Under the pieces are notes generated by a model that saw only the letters and a program-made list of their open reading frames with translations, made no database searches and was not told the origin of the DNA. This document shows, in pieces, positions 1-8,588 of a DNA stretch of 21,777 nt. Within the stretch, counting starts at the first letter, position 1, and the number at the start of each line of letters is the position of its first letter. The stretch covers positions 1 to 21,777 of the forward strand of contig CAZMNN010000040.1 of the NCBI GenBank assembly GCA_964567665.1, read 5' to 3'. A program made the translations under genes and the position numbers. The DNA is from UBA1731 sp964567665. GTDB lineage: Bacteria > Verrucomicrobiota > Kiritimatiellia > RFP12 > UBA1067.

Positions 1-2511
1 TCCGGCCTCGTCTCGCCGGGGCACTTCTCGTTTGCGTCGACGACGCCTGTGGTCGTCACCGACGAGCATGGCCTGGGCGGCGCGGAGTCGGGCGCGGCGG
101 AATTCATCGGCAATCTTCCGAAAGGGAATCTCTCGTTTTCCGGCGCGTCGTCGGTGTTCACGAACTACGCTCCGATTGTCATCCGAAAACCGAGCGGGGA
201 AGGAAGCTTCTATTTCGGTTCCGGTGCGGCAGACCGTTATCTCGTCCAGGCGGCCTCGCTCTCGGTGTTGACCGCCAGTGCGGTGGCGCGTCTGCGCTTT
301 ACGCACAACGTGGAATTCATCGCGGGAAAACTGACTGTCGGGACGAATCCATATCTTTATCAGGATGGTGCCGGTACGGTGCGCATCGGCGATGCCGTTG
401 ACGTGGAGCTTGGCCCAAACGGCCAGGCGATCGTCTATCTCAACAACCTTCGTCTCGGATGCCGGAGCCTTCTCGCCAAGGTCGGCCTTTCGCCGGACGC
501 CGCCCGGAACATCATCTTCGAGCGCGAGAACTGCCTGAGCGCCGAGACACCGCTGAGGCCGTATGGCAATGCAAGGGACGGCTCGTTCTTCAACCTGAAC
601 GGCTACAGCCAGACAATTGCCTGTCTGCGGCAGTTCAACCGGAACCAGAGCAACGGCTCCGTTCTGACGAGCGCCGAGCCGGTCACCTTGACGGCGGCGG
701 GTACGGCGACGGGCGCGGAAACAGTCCAGTTCGAGTTCCGGGGACCGATTTCGTATCACCACAACACGCCGTGGAAGACGACGTTCAGCCTCTACCGGCT
801 CAAGTCTACAGGTGCGTTGACGGTTTCCGCCGGAACTGTGGCGTTTGCGGACGGCTCCGGCTGGGATGGCGATGCCGTCACGGTGAAGTCTGGCGGCACG
901 CTTTCCTGCGATTCGGAGGCTTCGCTGGATTCTGGCAGCCATCTCCTTTCGGTGGAGGCCGGCGGCTCGCTTCATGTCGCGGACGGCGTGACGCTCAAGC
1001 TGAAATCCGCCACGTTCGGCTCGGTGTCGCTTGAACCGGCGACGGTCTACACGCTTGACGAGGTCCGGGCGCTTCTGTCCGCGTCTGACGGCATCACGCT
1101 CACGGGGACGGGACGCATCCAGACGGGGGCCGAGTCCATCGCCGGCGAGTGGACGGGGTGGCCGAAGGCGGGGACGGCCACGATGGTGACGATGCCGGAC
1201 GGCACGGAGGCCGAAATCACGGACGAGAACGTCGATGACGTGATGGCGCTCACGGAGATCAAGGCCGGCGAGGGCGTGAAGATTGTCTGCCGTACGTCCG
1301 GTCGTGCGCTCGACTTGAAGGCATCCGTTTCAGGCGGCGCATCGTTCGTGTTCCATGATGCCGGAACGGTTGTGCTCAGCGGCGACAACTCCGGACTGAT
1401 CTCGCCCGGCGGCTTCGCGTTCTCGAACACGACGGTCGTGGTGTCCAACCGGTTCGGGCTTGGCGGGACGCGGACGGCAGCCGCGACGTTCTGTCCGGCC
1501 GCGCCGTATGCGGACAACCTCAGCACCCTGTTCTTCGGCGGTGATGCCGTCACGAACGTTGCGCCGCTGTTGTTCAGCTACGGCTTCCAGATGGGACATC
1601 TTGATCTGGACGTCAGGTTCGTCCAAAACGCCGACGTCACGCAGGAGCACGGAGGCACGGCGAGGATTCAAAACGCAATGTTGACAAACGATTTTACGAT
1701 CGCTTCCAATTGTACGGTTTCTGTATCCACCTTGCGTATGCTAAATGGTGCGGTCTTTCGCATTGCCCCAGGTGCGACCCTTAAGTCGAACTACAATTTC
1801 GGGTCAGGCACCTACTGCATCGACGGAACGCTTACGGGACAATTCTCCATTGAGCAGTGCATGAAGCGGTTTGTGTTCTGGAGAGAAGGGGCTTGCGACG
1901 TGACGGGCTGCTTTTTCTACGACGGCAGCAACAAGGACTTTGTTTTTGATCTGAATGGATACGACCAGACGCTTCCGTATGTTCAAGGCCACTACTATAC
2001 GAACATGTATCAGCAGTGCTTCGACGTCATGAGCGAGATGCCGGCGACGCTGACGCTCAACGGCAATCGCAACAGCGGGGCGGCGATCCGCTGTCTTGGC
2101 GCGGCGTCGCTTGCGTATTCCGGTGCGTCTACGCAGACGGTTGGCTTTGCGGTCTCCACGACGACAGGTTCTCTCACAGTCAACTCCGGTGCGCTTGCGC
2201 TTGAACATGGGGCGCAGTGGCTCGGCACAAACGTCTTCGTCAACGGCGGCAGCCTGATTGTGCGTCCGACCGCATCGACGGATACGTTCGGCTCCGCCGC
2301 CACAACGAAGACGGTGCTGCACATGAACGGTTCGGGCATTCTTGAACTGCAGTCCAACAGCAGCACGTCGGCAGTCCGTTCGGCTGTGATCGACGGAATC
2401 GAGATCGACAGCGGTACGTACAGTTCTGGGAACTGCGGCTGGATAGCCGGTTCGGGTGCCATCAGGGTGCTGCGCAGCCCTCGGCGGAGTTTGAGGATAA
2501 TCATAAGGTGA
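1..2511 (+). CDS. Autotransporter-type beta-strand-repeat surface protein, 3' part (5' end outside window)
   Basis: The frame is open from the first base, so this is the C-terminal 836 residues of a longer protein; the ATG at 49 is internal. The composition is Gly/Ser/Thr/Ala/Val-rich with almost no Lys or Cys, and short strand-turn units recur (for example GTVVLSGDNSG, GALTVSAGT, GSLTVNSGA). This is the pattern of autotransporter-associated beta-strand repeats that fold as a beta-solenoid. Two longer modules are related: one begins near 589 (FFNLNGYSQT), the other near 1945 (VFDLNGYDQT); each runs into a 'G-x-LTV-x-x-G' and 'W...V-V-x-x-GG-x-L' block. It ends in a short basic, Ile-rich tail (RSLRIIIR). 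No C-terminal beta-barrel domain is visible, so the export and anchoring route is unknown. The probable role is a secreted or surface adhesin or glycan-binding protein; this is inferred from repeat type only. A glycosidase-like gene follows 64 nt downstream. Confidence 0.75.
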   Translation, partial: SGLVSPGHFSFASTTPVVVTDEHGLGGAESGAAEFIGNLPKGNLSFSGASSVFTNYAPIVIRKPSGEGSFYFGSGAADRYLVQAASLSVLTASAVARLRFTHNVEFIAGKLTVGTNPYLYQDGAGTVRIGDAVDVELGPNGQAIVYLNNLRLGCRSLLAKVGLSPDAARNIIFERENCLSAETPLRPYGNARDGSFFNLNGYSQTIACLRQFNRNQSNGSVLTSAEPVTLTAAGTATGAETVQFEFRGPISYHHNTPWKTTFSLYRLKSTGALTVSAGTVAFADGSGWDGDAVTVKSGGTLSCDSEASLDSGSHLLSVEAGGSLHVADGVTLKLKSATFGSVSLEPATVYTLDEVRALLSASDGITLTGTGRIQTGAESIAGEWTGWPKAGTATMVTMPDGTEAEITDENVDDVMALTEIKAGEGVKIVCRTSGRALDLKASVSGGASFVFHDAGTVVLSGDNSGLISPGGFAFSNTTVVVSNRFGLGGTRTAAATFCPAAPYADNLSTLFFGGDAVTNVAPLLFSYGFQMGHLDLDVRFVQNADVTQEHGGTARIQNAMLTNDFTIASNCTVSVSTLRMLNGAVFRIAPGATLKSNYNFGSGTYCIDGTLTGQFSIEQCMKRFVFWREGACDVTGCFFYDGSNKDFVFDLNGYDQTLPYVQGHYYTNMYQQCFDVMSEMPATLTLNGNRNSGAAIRCLGAASLAYSGASTQTVGFAVSTTTGSLTVNSGALALEHGAQWLGTNVFVNGGSLIVRPTASTDTFGSAATTKTVLHMNGSGILELQSNSSTSAVRSAVIDGIEIDSGTYSSGNCGWIAGSGAIRVLRSPRRSLRIIIR

Positions 2512-2517
2512 GGCATC

Positions 2518-2540
2518 GGACTGCATATGAAATGCAGTCC
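2518..2540 (+). other. Perfect intergenic hairpin (9-bp stem, 5-nt loop)
   Basis: GGACTGCAT and ATGCAGTCC form a perfect 9-bp stem around the loop ATGAA, starting 7 nt after the stop of the surface-protein gene. No T-run follows, so it is not a classical intrinsic terminator. It may stabilise the upstream mRNA end or act as a weak terminator before the next gene. Confidence 0.5.
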
Positions 2541-2575
2541 TGCGGAATGTCAAGGTAGAGAGGAATAATAGCGAA

Positions 2576-5500
2576 ATGAACTTGAGGGTTTCCAGTGTGT
2601 GCCGCACTGCGGCGGTTGTGGCTGCGGCTTTTTGCGGAACGCTTCACGCGGTCGATACGTACAGCGTTCCGTCGGCGCGGCGGCTGCCTGTTGCGGACGG
2701 CATCATCGAGAAGGGCGAGTATGACGGCGCGATGACCTTCACGGGGGCGGCGGACTGGCGGCTGGCGTACGTCAACCACAAGGAGATGAACCCGCCGCCG
2801 GATTCGCGGCAGACCGAGCTGGCGATCACGTGGAGCGACCGCTCGCTGTTCATCGCCGTGCGTTCGGCGACGGCGCCGGGTGGCGTCCTCAAGACGGTCG
2901 GCAAGAACGATCCGCTTGTGGAGGCTGACTCGCTTGAGTTCTGGTTCAATCCGCCGGAGGCGGCGAGAACCGCCGAGTTCGCGCGGTTCGGCCAGTTCCA
3001 GCTGCTTGTGGATTCCACGGGGCGCACGTATGCCCGCCAGCACAATCCGGGCTACGGCCTTCCGGCGCGGCAGTGGAAGATCGACGGCGTGAAGATCGGG
3101 AACGCCGTCCATGGCGATCTGTGGGACTGCGAAATCGAGATTCCTGCCGCTGTGTTTGGCGCGGAGCGGCTTGCGCCGGGCGACTGGGGCATTGTGCCGG
3201 GCCGCAACTTCCGCACCGGCAAGTCGCTGCAGGCGACGTATGCGCCGTTCCGGGCCTTGGGCGGCTATGCGGTGACGGCGGAATACCCGGTGTTCAGGCT
3301 CGCCAAGGGCGTGACGGCCGTGCCGTTCGGCGGCGTTCCCGTCCTGATGCCGCAGGACGTGCGCGTGGCGGTTCCGGGGAACGTGACCGTGAAGGTGCGG
3401 TCGGCGACGCCCGTTCCGGCCAACAAGTACCGGCGCTTCTTCGCGACGCGCTGCGTCCCCTCCGGCTACTTCGGCGTCCAGCAGGGTGCGACGCACGAAG
3501 GGCGGCAGGATCTCCTGCTGTTCTGGCACGTGAACGGCAAAAAGGCCTACAAGAACCTGCTGAACAGCCGGGTTCCGGCGCCGGGCGAGGAGGCGGTCCT
3601 CTCCGTGAATGTCCGCGCAGACGGCTTCGAGCTGTATCTCGACGGCGAGAAGCTGGGTGATCTCGCCGCCCCTGAGCCGGTCGATGCGGCGGCGTTGGGC
3701 GGCTTTCAGCTCGGCGGCGGCACGGGAGACGCGGAGATTCTGTCGTGCCGCGTGTCGGATCGCGTGCTGACGCCGGAGGAAATCAAGGCGGACGCGCAGG
3801 GCGACCGTGCGCTGGCGGGGACGCTGAAGTGGTATCCGAGCGAAACGCTGATGGCCGCCGCGCTTACGTTCCCTGAAGAGACGCTGGAGGACGGAGCACC
3901 GGAGCTTCGCGTCCTCGATTCGCAAGGACGTGAAGTTGGACGGTGGAACCTGCCGCGCCCCGGAACGTTTGTCGTCACCGGAAAGGGCAAGCGGCGCATG
4001 GTCAGCGTCCACGACAAGATTCCGCTCGCGGGCGGCGCACGGCTGAAGCCGGGGCGCTACCGCGCCGTCCTCACGGCCGGCTCTCCGCGCACGGAGGTCA
4101 TCGTCAAGGATTTCGTGTCGGCGGACTACCCCTGGTTCAAGACGGAGGTCGGCCGCGCCGACATCCTCCTGCCGGGCTTCGAGCCGCTTCGGGCGTCGGG
4201 ACGGGAGATCACGTGCGTTGGGCGGTCGTACAGGTTCGCGGATAACGGCCTTCCGAAGGAGGTTTGGTCTCTTGGCCGCCAGATTCTCGCCGCGCCGGTG
4301 GCGCTCGTGTGCGAACGCGACGGCGCGAAGCTCGACCTGTTCGGCGACCGTTCGGCGTTCTCGGTCGGCAGTGCCGGTCCGACGGCGGTGGACTACGTCG
4401 GCGGCAGCGCGAAGCTTCGCGTGAAGGGCCGCGTCGAGCAGGATGGCCTTGTCCGGCTGGATCTTCTGTTCGGCGAGACGCCGGCGGCGGATCGCGTCTA
4501 CATGGACATCCCGGTGAAGAGGGAGTTCGCGACGCTGTTCCATGCGTCCGGCGAGGGGATGCGCAGCAACCCGGCGGGGTTCGTCCCCGCCGGCACGGGG
4601 CGAGTGTTCGGCTCTCGCGCCATCCCGCAGGCGCATGTGGACAACTTCATCCCCTACTGCTGGGTCGGCACGGACGACCGCGGCATCTGCTATGCGGCGG
4701 ACTCCGACCGGGGGTGGCGGCACTGCGGCGAACGCGACGCCGTTGAGCTTATCCGGGCGGCGAACGGCGACGTCACCATCCGCCTGAACCTGCTGAACGG
4801 CGTGAAGGCGGGGAAGGCGCGCACGATCACCGTGTGCCTCCAGGCGTCGCCGGTGAAGCCGATGCCGAAGGGCTGGCGAGGCTGGATGGATACGTATGTA
4901 GACGTTCCGTGCACCCGTGCGATGCGAAACCTGGCGTCGAATCCGACCTGGGGCTGCTACATCGTGGGCATGGCGCGCTATCCCACGTTCATGGACTTCG
5001 ACCACGTGCGCAAGCTCGCCGAGACCGTGCGGACGGGGAAGATCGACGAGGCGTACAAGGCGAAGTGGATCGCCCGCTGCGAGGAGGCGATGGCGAAGGC
5101 GCCAAACAAGGTGCGGTGGCTTGCGAAGAAGTCGCCCGACGAGGCGCGCAAGACGCTTCGCTCACACGTCAACGCCGAGTTCCACTACGCCCGGATGCTG
5201 TACGGAAAGCCGAATCCCGTGCTCTACTACTACACCTGCAACGCCGATCCGTGCGAGGGGCTGTACGAGCTTGAGGCGCTGGCCGACGAGTGGGGCAAGT
5301 ACACCGCCGTGTACGGTTCGCACCAGGACTACGCGGTCTACTACCTCGACAAGATGCTCGAGGCCGGAATGGGCGGCGTGTACAACGACAACGCCTTCTT
5401 CCGGTGCAACTACGACTGGGTGACGGGAGACGCCTGGATCGACGAGAACGGCGACGTGCATCCTTCCTTCTCGCTGTGGGCGATCCGCGAGCACACGCGG

Positions 5501-6154
5501 CGGCAGGTCGTCACGATGGTGCAGCGCGGACTGGATCCGTGGCTGACGATCCACCACACGAACGCGAACATCCTTCCGGCGCTCGGTTTCGCGACGAACA
5601 CGATGGGCATGGAGTGGAAGTACGGCAACAGCGACTATCAGGACCGCTATACGCCTGACTACATCCGGACGGTCAACCAGGGGCTTCAGGGCGGGTTCTA
5701 CCCGACATCGCTTGAAGGCATCTTCGAGGTGAAGACGCCGGAAGAGCGCACGCGCCTGACGCGCACGATGTTTGCGGCCCTGCTCACGCACGAGGTGCGT
5801 CCGACGCTCCAGTACTCCTGTGACTGGCGGCTCTACGAGAAGGTGATGTCGAAGATGATGGCTTTTGGCATCGACAAGGACGATTGCGTCTACACGGCAT
5901 ACTGGGACGACGCGAATCCGGTGGTATGCTCCGACAAGGACGTGCTCGTCTCGGTCTATGTGCGCGGCGGCCGGATGCTGGCGCTCTGCGGCAGCTGGGC
6001 GGACGGAGACCGTCGCGTCGAGCTGTCCCTGAAGTCGGGTGCGATTGCTTCCGCCAAGGACGCGGAGACCGATGCGGCACTGCCGGTAGGCGGCGGGAAG
6101 ACCGTCTTCCAGCTGCCACGGCACGGCTTTGCCATGATCGAGCTTTCCCGATAG
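2576..6154 (+). CDS. Secreted multidomain glycoside-hydrolase-like protein (CBM9-like, LamG-like, GH123/DUF6067-type barrel)
   Basis: A 1192-residue protein. Residues 1-25 form a signal peptide (basic N-region, Ala/Val core, cleavage after LHA). Residues about 30-240 resemble a CBM9/DOMON-type carbohydrate-binding domain (VADGIIEKGEYDGA start; LEFWFNPPEA strand). Residues about 255-410 look like a LamG/concanavalin module (FELYLDGEKLGDL; RVLTPEEI end). A beta-rich linker region follows. Near residues 690-760 there is a block typical of GH123/DUF6067-like proteins (DDRGICYAADSDRGW). A probable TIM barrel spans about 765-1110, with YNDN at 936-939 and WKYGNSDY further on as candidate acidic sites. 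The C-terminus is a small beta domain. The likely role is cleavage of a complex glycan in the periplasm or outside the cell; substrate and catalytic residues are not established. A GAGAGGA site lies about 12 nt before the ATG. The upstream surface-protein gene suggests a joint glycan-use locus. Confidence 0.7.
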   Translation: MNLRVSSVCRTAAVVAAAFCGTLHAVDTYSVPSARRLPVADGIIEKGEYDGAMTFTGAADWRLAYVNHKEMNPPPDSRQTELAITWSDRSLFIAVRSATAPGGVLKTVGKNDPLVEADSLEFWFNPPEAARTAEFARFGQFQLLVDSTGRTYARQHNPGYGLPARQWKIDGVKIGNAVHGDLWDCEIEIPAAVFGAERLAPGDWGIVPGRNFRTGKSLQATYAPFRALGGYAVTAEYPVFRLAKGVTAVPFGGVPVLMPQDVRVAVPGNVTVKVRSATPVPANKYRRFFATRCVPSGYFGVQQGATHEGRQDLLLFWHVNGKKAYKNLLNSRVPAPGEEAVLSVNVRADGFELYLDGEKLGDLAAPEPVDAAALGGFQLGGGTGDAEILSCRVSDRVLTPEEIKADAQGDRALAGTLKWYPSETLMAAALTFPEETLEDGAPELRVLDSQGREVGRWNLPRPGTFVVTGKGKRRMVSVHDKIPLAGGARLKPGRYRAVLTAGSPRTEVIVKDFVSADYPWFKTEVGRADILLPGFEPLRASGREITCVGRSYRFADNGLPKEVWSLGRQILAAPVALVCERDGAKLDLFGDRSAFSVGSAGPTAVDYVGGSAKLRVKGRVEQDGLVRLDLLFGETPAADRVYMDIPVKREFATLFHASGEGMRSNPAGFVPAGTGRVFGSRAIPQAHVDNFIPYCWVGTDDRGICYAADSDRGWRHCGERDAVELIRAANGDVTIRLNLLNGVKAGKARTITVCLQASPVKPMPKGWRGWMDTYVDVPCTRAMRNLASNPTWGCYIVGMARYPTFMDFDHVRKLAETVRTGKIDEAYKAKWIARCEEAMAKAPNKVRWLAKKSPDEARKTLRSHVNAEFHYARMLYGKPNPVLYYYTCNADPCEGLYELEALADEWGKYTAVYGSHQDYAVYYLDKMLEAGMGGVYNDNAFFRCNYDWVTGDAWIDENGDVHPSFSLWAIREHTRRQVVTMVQRGLDPWLTIHHTNANILPALGFATNTMGMEWKYGNSDYQDRYTPDYIRTVNQGLQGGFYPTSLEGIFEVKTPEERTRLTRTMFAALLTHEVRPTLQYSCDWRLYEKVMSKMMAFGIDKDDCVYTAYWDDANPVVCSDKDVLVSVYVRGGRMLALCGSWADGDRRVELSLKSGAIASAKDAETDAALPVGGGKTVFQLPRHGFAMIELSR

Positions 6155-6167
6155 CGGCGATGCGCCG
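6155..6167 (+). other. Small GC hairpin after the glycoside-hydrolase-like gene
   Basis: CGGCG-ATG-CGCCG is a 5-bp stem with a 3-nt loop directly after the stop codon. No T-run follows. It is too weak to call a terminator alone, but it is the only candidate structure before the adk promoter. Confidence 0.25.
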
Positions 6168-6218
6168 ATGCGTGAACTGCGCTCGCACGACATTGCCATT
6201 CTGAAACCGACACCATTG

Positions 6219-6227
6219 TGCTATAAT
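6219..6227 (+). promoter_or_regulatory. Extended -10 promoter of adk
   Basis: TGCTATAAT is a perfect extended -10 element (TG-n-TATAAT). The best -35 at 17-bp spacing is the poor TTCTGA (6199-6204). Its last base is only 10 nt before the adk ATG, so transcription should start within about 3-5 nt of the start codon and give a leaderless or nearly leaderless mRNA. No Shine-Dalgarno sequence fits between. Confidence 0.75.
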
Positions 6228-6237
6228 ACGCGGCATT

Positions 6238-6870
6238 ATGAATATCGTCATTCTTCTGGGTGCACCCGGTTCGGGAAAGGGTACGGTCGCGGCCAAGCTT
6301 GCGGCCGAGAATGCTAACCTCAAGCACGTTTCGTCAGGCGATCTCCTGCGCGGCGCAGTCGCCAAGGGTACGGAGGCGGGCGTTGCGGCCAAAGACTACA
6401 TGGAGGCCGGAAAGCTTGTTCCGGACGAGTTGATAGCGACAATGATCAAGGACGTGATCGCGGAGTCGTCCGGCGACGTGACGATGCTTCTCGACGGCTT
6501 CCCGCGCAACGTTGCGCAGGCGGAGATCCTCGACAAGACGGGGGCGGAGATCCGCTCCGTCGTGCTCATCGACGTTCCGGACTCCATCATACAGGATCGC
6601 ATCGCTGGCCGCAGGACGTGTCCGAAGTGCAAAGCCGGATACCATGTGAAGTCCCTTCCGCCGAAGGTCGAGGGCAAGTGCGACCACTGCGGTGCGGATC
6701 TCGTCATCCGCAAGGACGACAATCCTGACACCGTGAAGGATCGTCTTGACGTGTACCATCAGCAGACCGAGCCGCTGATTGCGTACTACAAGGCGAAGGG
6801 GCTGCTCCGCATCGTGGACGGCAACAATGCGCCGGAAAAGAACGCTGAGGCGTTCAAGGCCGTGATGTGA
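6238..6870 (+). CDS. adk: Adenylate kinase (zinc-type LID)
   Basis: Catalyses ATP + AMP = 2 ADP in the cytoplasm. The 210-residue protein has the P-loop GAPGSGKGT at residues 8-16, the AMP-binding region SSGDLLRG at 32-39 and the DGFPR motif at 86-90. The long LID domain carries four cysteines (C128, C131, C148, C151), the zinc-binding form seen in many Gram-positive and some Gram-negative enzymes. Length and domain order match bacterial long-form adenylate kinases. The ATG at 6238 is the only sensible start: the P-loop begins eight residues later, and the promoter lies directly upstream. The stop overlaps the GTG start of map, so the two are translationally coupled, as in the classical adk-map pairing. 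The usual secY upstream is absent. Confidence 0.97.
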   Translation: MNIVILLGAPGSGKGTVAAKLAAENANLKHVSSGDLLRGAVAKGTEAGVAAKDYMEAGKLVPDELIATMIKDVIAESSGDVTMLLDGFPRNVAQAEILDKTGAEIRSVVLIDVPDSIIQDRIAGRRTCPKCKAGYHVKSLPPKVEGKCDHCGADLVIRKDDNPDTVKDRLDVYHQQTEPLIAYYKAKGLLRIVDGNNAPEKNAEAFKAVM

Positions 6871-7637
6871 AAGTAGACATAAAGACAAAGGAGCAGCTTG
6901 CCCGGATGCGGGAAGCCTGCCGCATGAGCGCAGAGGTGCGAGACCTCTGCGCCAATGCCATCGTGCCGGGGATGCGCACACGCGACATCGACGAGATCGT
7001 GCGCCGGTACTGCGCGGAGAGAAACGTCGCGGCCAGCTTCTACAGATATGACGGCTTCCCCGGACATCTCTGCGTAAGCGTCAACGACGAGGTGATACAC
7101 GGAATTCCCGGCGACCGCGTCATACAGCCGGGGGATCTTGTCAAGACTGACGTCGGCGTACGCTTCGGAGGCTACAACGGCGACACAAGCCGCACCGTCA
7201 TGGTTGGCATCACCGACCCTGAAGTCATCCGCCTTGTCGAGACGACGAAGAAGTGCCTCGCCGCCGGCATAGCCGCCTGCGGCCCCGGGGTGCATCTCGG
7301 AGATGTCGGCTATGCAATCCAACGTGTCGCGGAGGAGGCCGGCTTCGGCATAGTCCGCGACTGGATCGGACATGGCGTAGGCAGGGACGTACATGAAGAC
7401 CCGGAGGTGCCGAACTTCGGCAAACCCGGCACAAAGCTTGTCCTGAGACCTGGCATGACGATAGCGATCGAGCCGATGATCACGATGACACTCGCCGGTG
7501 CGAAGACGTATGTGGACAGGTCGAACGGATGGACCGTAATCACCAAGGATCATTCGCTCGCCGCCCACTGGGAGCATACCGTCGCCATCACGGATGACGG
7601 ATGCGAGATCCTAACCGTCCCGGCGGACTACCCGTGA
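6867..7637 (+). CDS. map: Methionine aminopeptidase, type I
   Basis: Removes the N-terminal methionine from nascent proteins at the ribosome. The 256-residue protein shows all five metal ligands of the M24A family: D95 (KTDVGV), D106 (GDTSRT), H169 (IGHGVG), E202 (AIEP) and E236 (WEHTV). It also has the substrate-side histidines H78 (VIHGIP) and H176 (DVHEDP). Length is that of the compact type I enzyme, with no N-terminal zinc-finger extension. The start is GTG in a GTGA overlap with the adk stop; the sequence aligns with the family from its first residues (IKTKEQLARMREA). The stop overlaps the next gene's GTG in the same way, so adk, map and the radical SAM gene appear to form one operon. 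Confidence 0.96.
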   Translation: MKVDIKTKEQLARMREACRMSAEVRDLCANAIVPGMRTRDIDEIVRRYCAERNVAASFYRYDGFPGHLCVSVNDEVIHGIPGDRVIQPGDLVKTDVGVRFGGYNGDTSRTVMVGITDPEVIRLVETTKKCLAAGIAACGPGVHLGDVGYAIQRVAEEAGFGIVRDWIGHGVGRDVHEDPEVPNFGKPGTKLVLRPGMTIAIEPMITMTLAGAKTYVDRSNGWTVITKDHSLAAHWEHTVAITDDGCEILTVPADYP

Positions 7638-8503
7638 CCGCATTTCCGAGACACGCCTGCGGCTACGCCGAAAGGCTCGCCGAGATGTGCGAGCCTTTCC
7701 GGCGGCAGCTTGAGCCGGATGCGCGGGAGGCGGATGACGGCGGACATTCGGCGGATCCGTTCGGCGAGACGTCCGAGGCGGTCGGGACGTACGGTCTGAA
7801 GCAGCGTTTCGCCGACCGGGTGCTTGTGATGGCGAGCGACAGCTGTTTCATGAACTGCCGTCACTGCACACGCAAGGGGATGCTTGGCTCGGCGGAGGTC
7901 GTCCGCACGGACGAGGATCTGCAGAGCTGCGTCGACTACGTGAAGGCTCACCCTGATGTGCGTGACGTGCTGATATCCGGCGGCGATCCGCTGGTGCTTC
8001 CTGACGACGAGGTCATGCGTTTCGTGGATGCGTTCTCCGGCCTTGAGCAGGTGGACGTGGTGCGCGTGTGCACCCGTGCTCCATGCACAAACCCCGGTCG
8101 TGTGACAGATGCGCTTGCGCGGAGGTTGAGGGGCTGCGGAAAGGTGTGGGTGAACACGCAGTTCAACTGCGCCGGTGAACTGACTGATGAAGCCGCAGCC
8201 GCCTGCGGGAGGCTCGTGGACGCCGGAATTCCGGTTTCGTGCCAGACTGTTCTGCTTGCCGGCGTGAACGATTCTGTCGATGCGATGCTTGCGCTGCTCC
8301 GTGCGTTGCAGAGGGCGCGTGTGCGTCCGTACTACGTGTTCCAGTGCGATCCTGTAGCCGGTGTCGAGCACTTTCGTGTGCCGCTTGAGAAGGCGAAGGA
8401 GATTGCCGCAGGATGCGCGGAGCGCATTGGCGGTCTTGCCATGCCGCGTTTCGTCGCTGATGTTCCGGGCGCCGCGAGGAAGATTCCGATAGACGAGCTG
8501 TAA
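7634..8503 (+). CDS. Lysine 2,3-aminomutase/EpmB-like radical SAM protein, short form
   Basis: A 289-residue radical SAM protein of the lysine-2,3-aminomutase family. The cluster motif C71-x3-C75-x2-C78 lies in DSCFMNCRHCTRKG, preceded by the family's YGLKQRFADRVL-type lead-in. The family motif ISGGDPL is at 114-120. Near the end, VPGAARKIP places K283 where LAM enzymes hold their PLP lysine (PGGGGK). The reaction could be lysine to beta-lysine, or EpmB-type beta-lysine supply for elongation factor P; the sequence does not decide. It is clearly shorter than LAM (about 416 aa) or EpmB (about 340 aa), lacking most of the N-terminal helical region and the C-terminal tail. The start is taken as the GTG overlapping the map stop (GTGA), matching the adk/map junction. 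No efp or genX homologue is in the window. Confidence 0.8.
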   Translation: MTAFPRHACGYAERLAEMCEPFRRQLEPDAREADDGGHSADPFGETSEAVGTYGLKQRFADRVLVMASDSCFMNCRHCTRKGMLGSAEVVRTDEDLQSCVDYVKAHPDVRDVLISGGDPLVLPDDEVMRFVDAFSGLEQVDVVRVCTRAPCTNPGRVTDALARRLRGCGKVWVNTQFNCAGELTDEAAAACGRLVDAGIPVSCQTVLLAGVNDSVDAMLALLRALQRARVRPYYVFQCDPVAGVEHFRVPLEKAKEIAAGCAERIGGLAMPRFVADVPGAARKIPIDEL

Positions 8504-8565
8504 TCCGCATCGACTTCGGTGAGGCTTCTCCGTCGCGTCAAATTTGATGCAGACATGAAAGTGAA

Positions 8566-8588
8566 ACCGCACAAGCGCGGTGTTTTTT
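8566..8588 (+). terminator. Rho-independent terminator of the adk-map-radical SAM operon
   Basis: ACCGC (8566-8570) pairs with GCGGT (8577-8581) around a 6-nt loop, followed after one G by six T (8583-8588). The stem is short, but stem plus U-tract in the right place is convincing. The end of the U-tract overlaps the next promoter. Confidence 0.6.

Noticed and set aside
2501..5005. Long minus-strand open frame (834 codons) opposite the glycoside-hydrolase-like gene
   Set aside because: Its translation is extremely Arg/Ala/His-rich with no domain pattern, an artefact of GC-rich third positions; the + strand gene has a signal peptide and clear domains.
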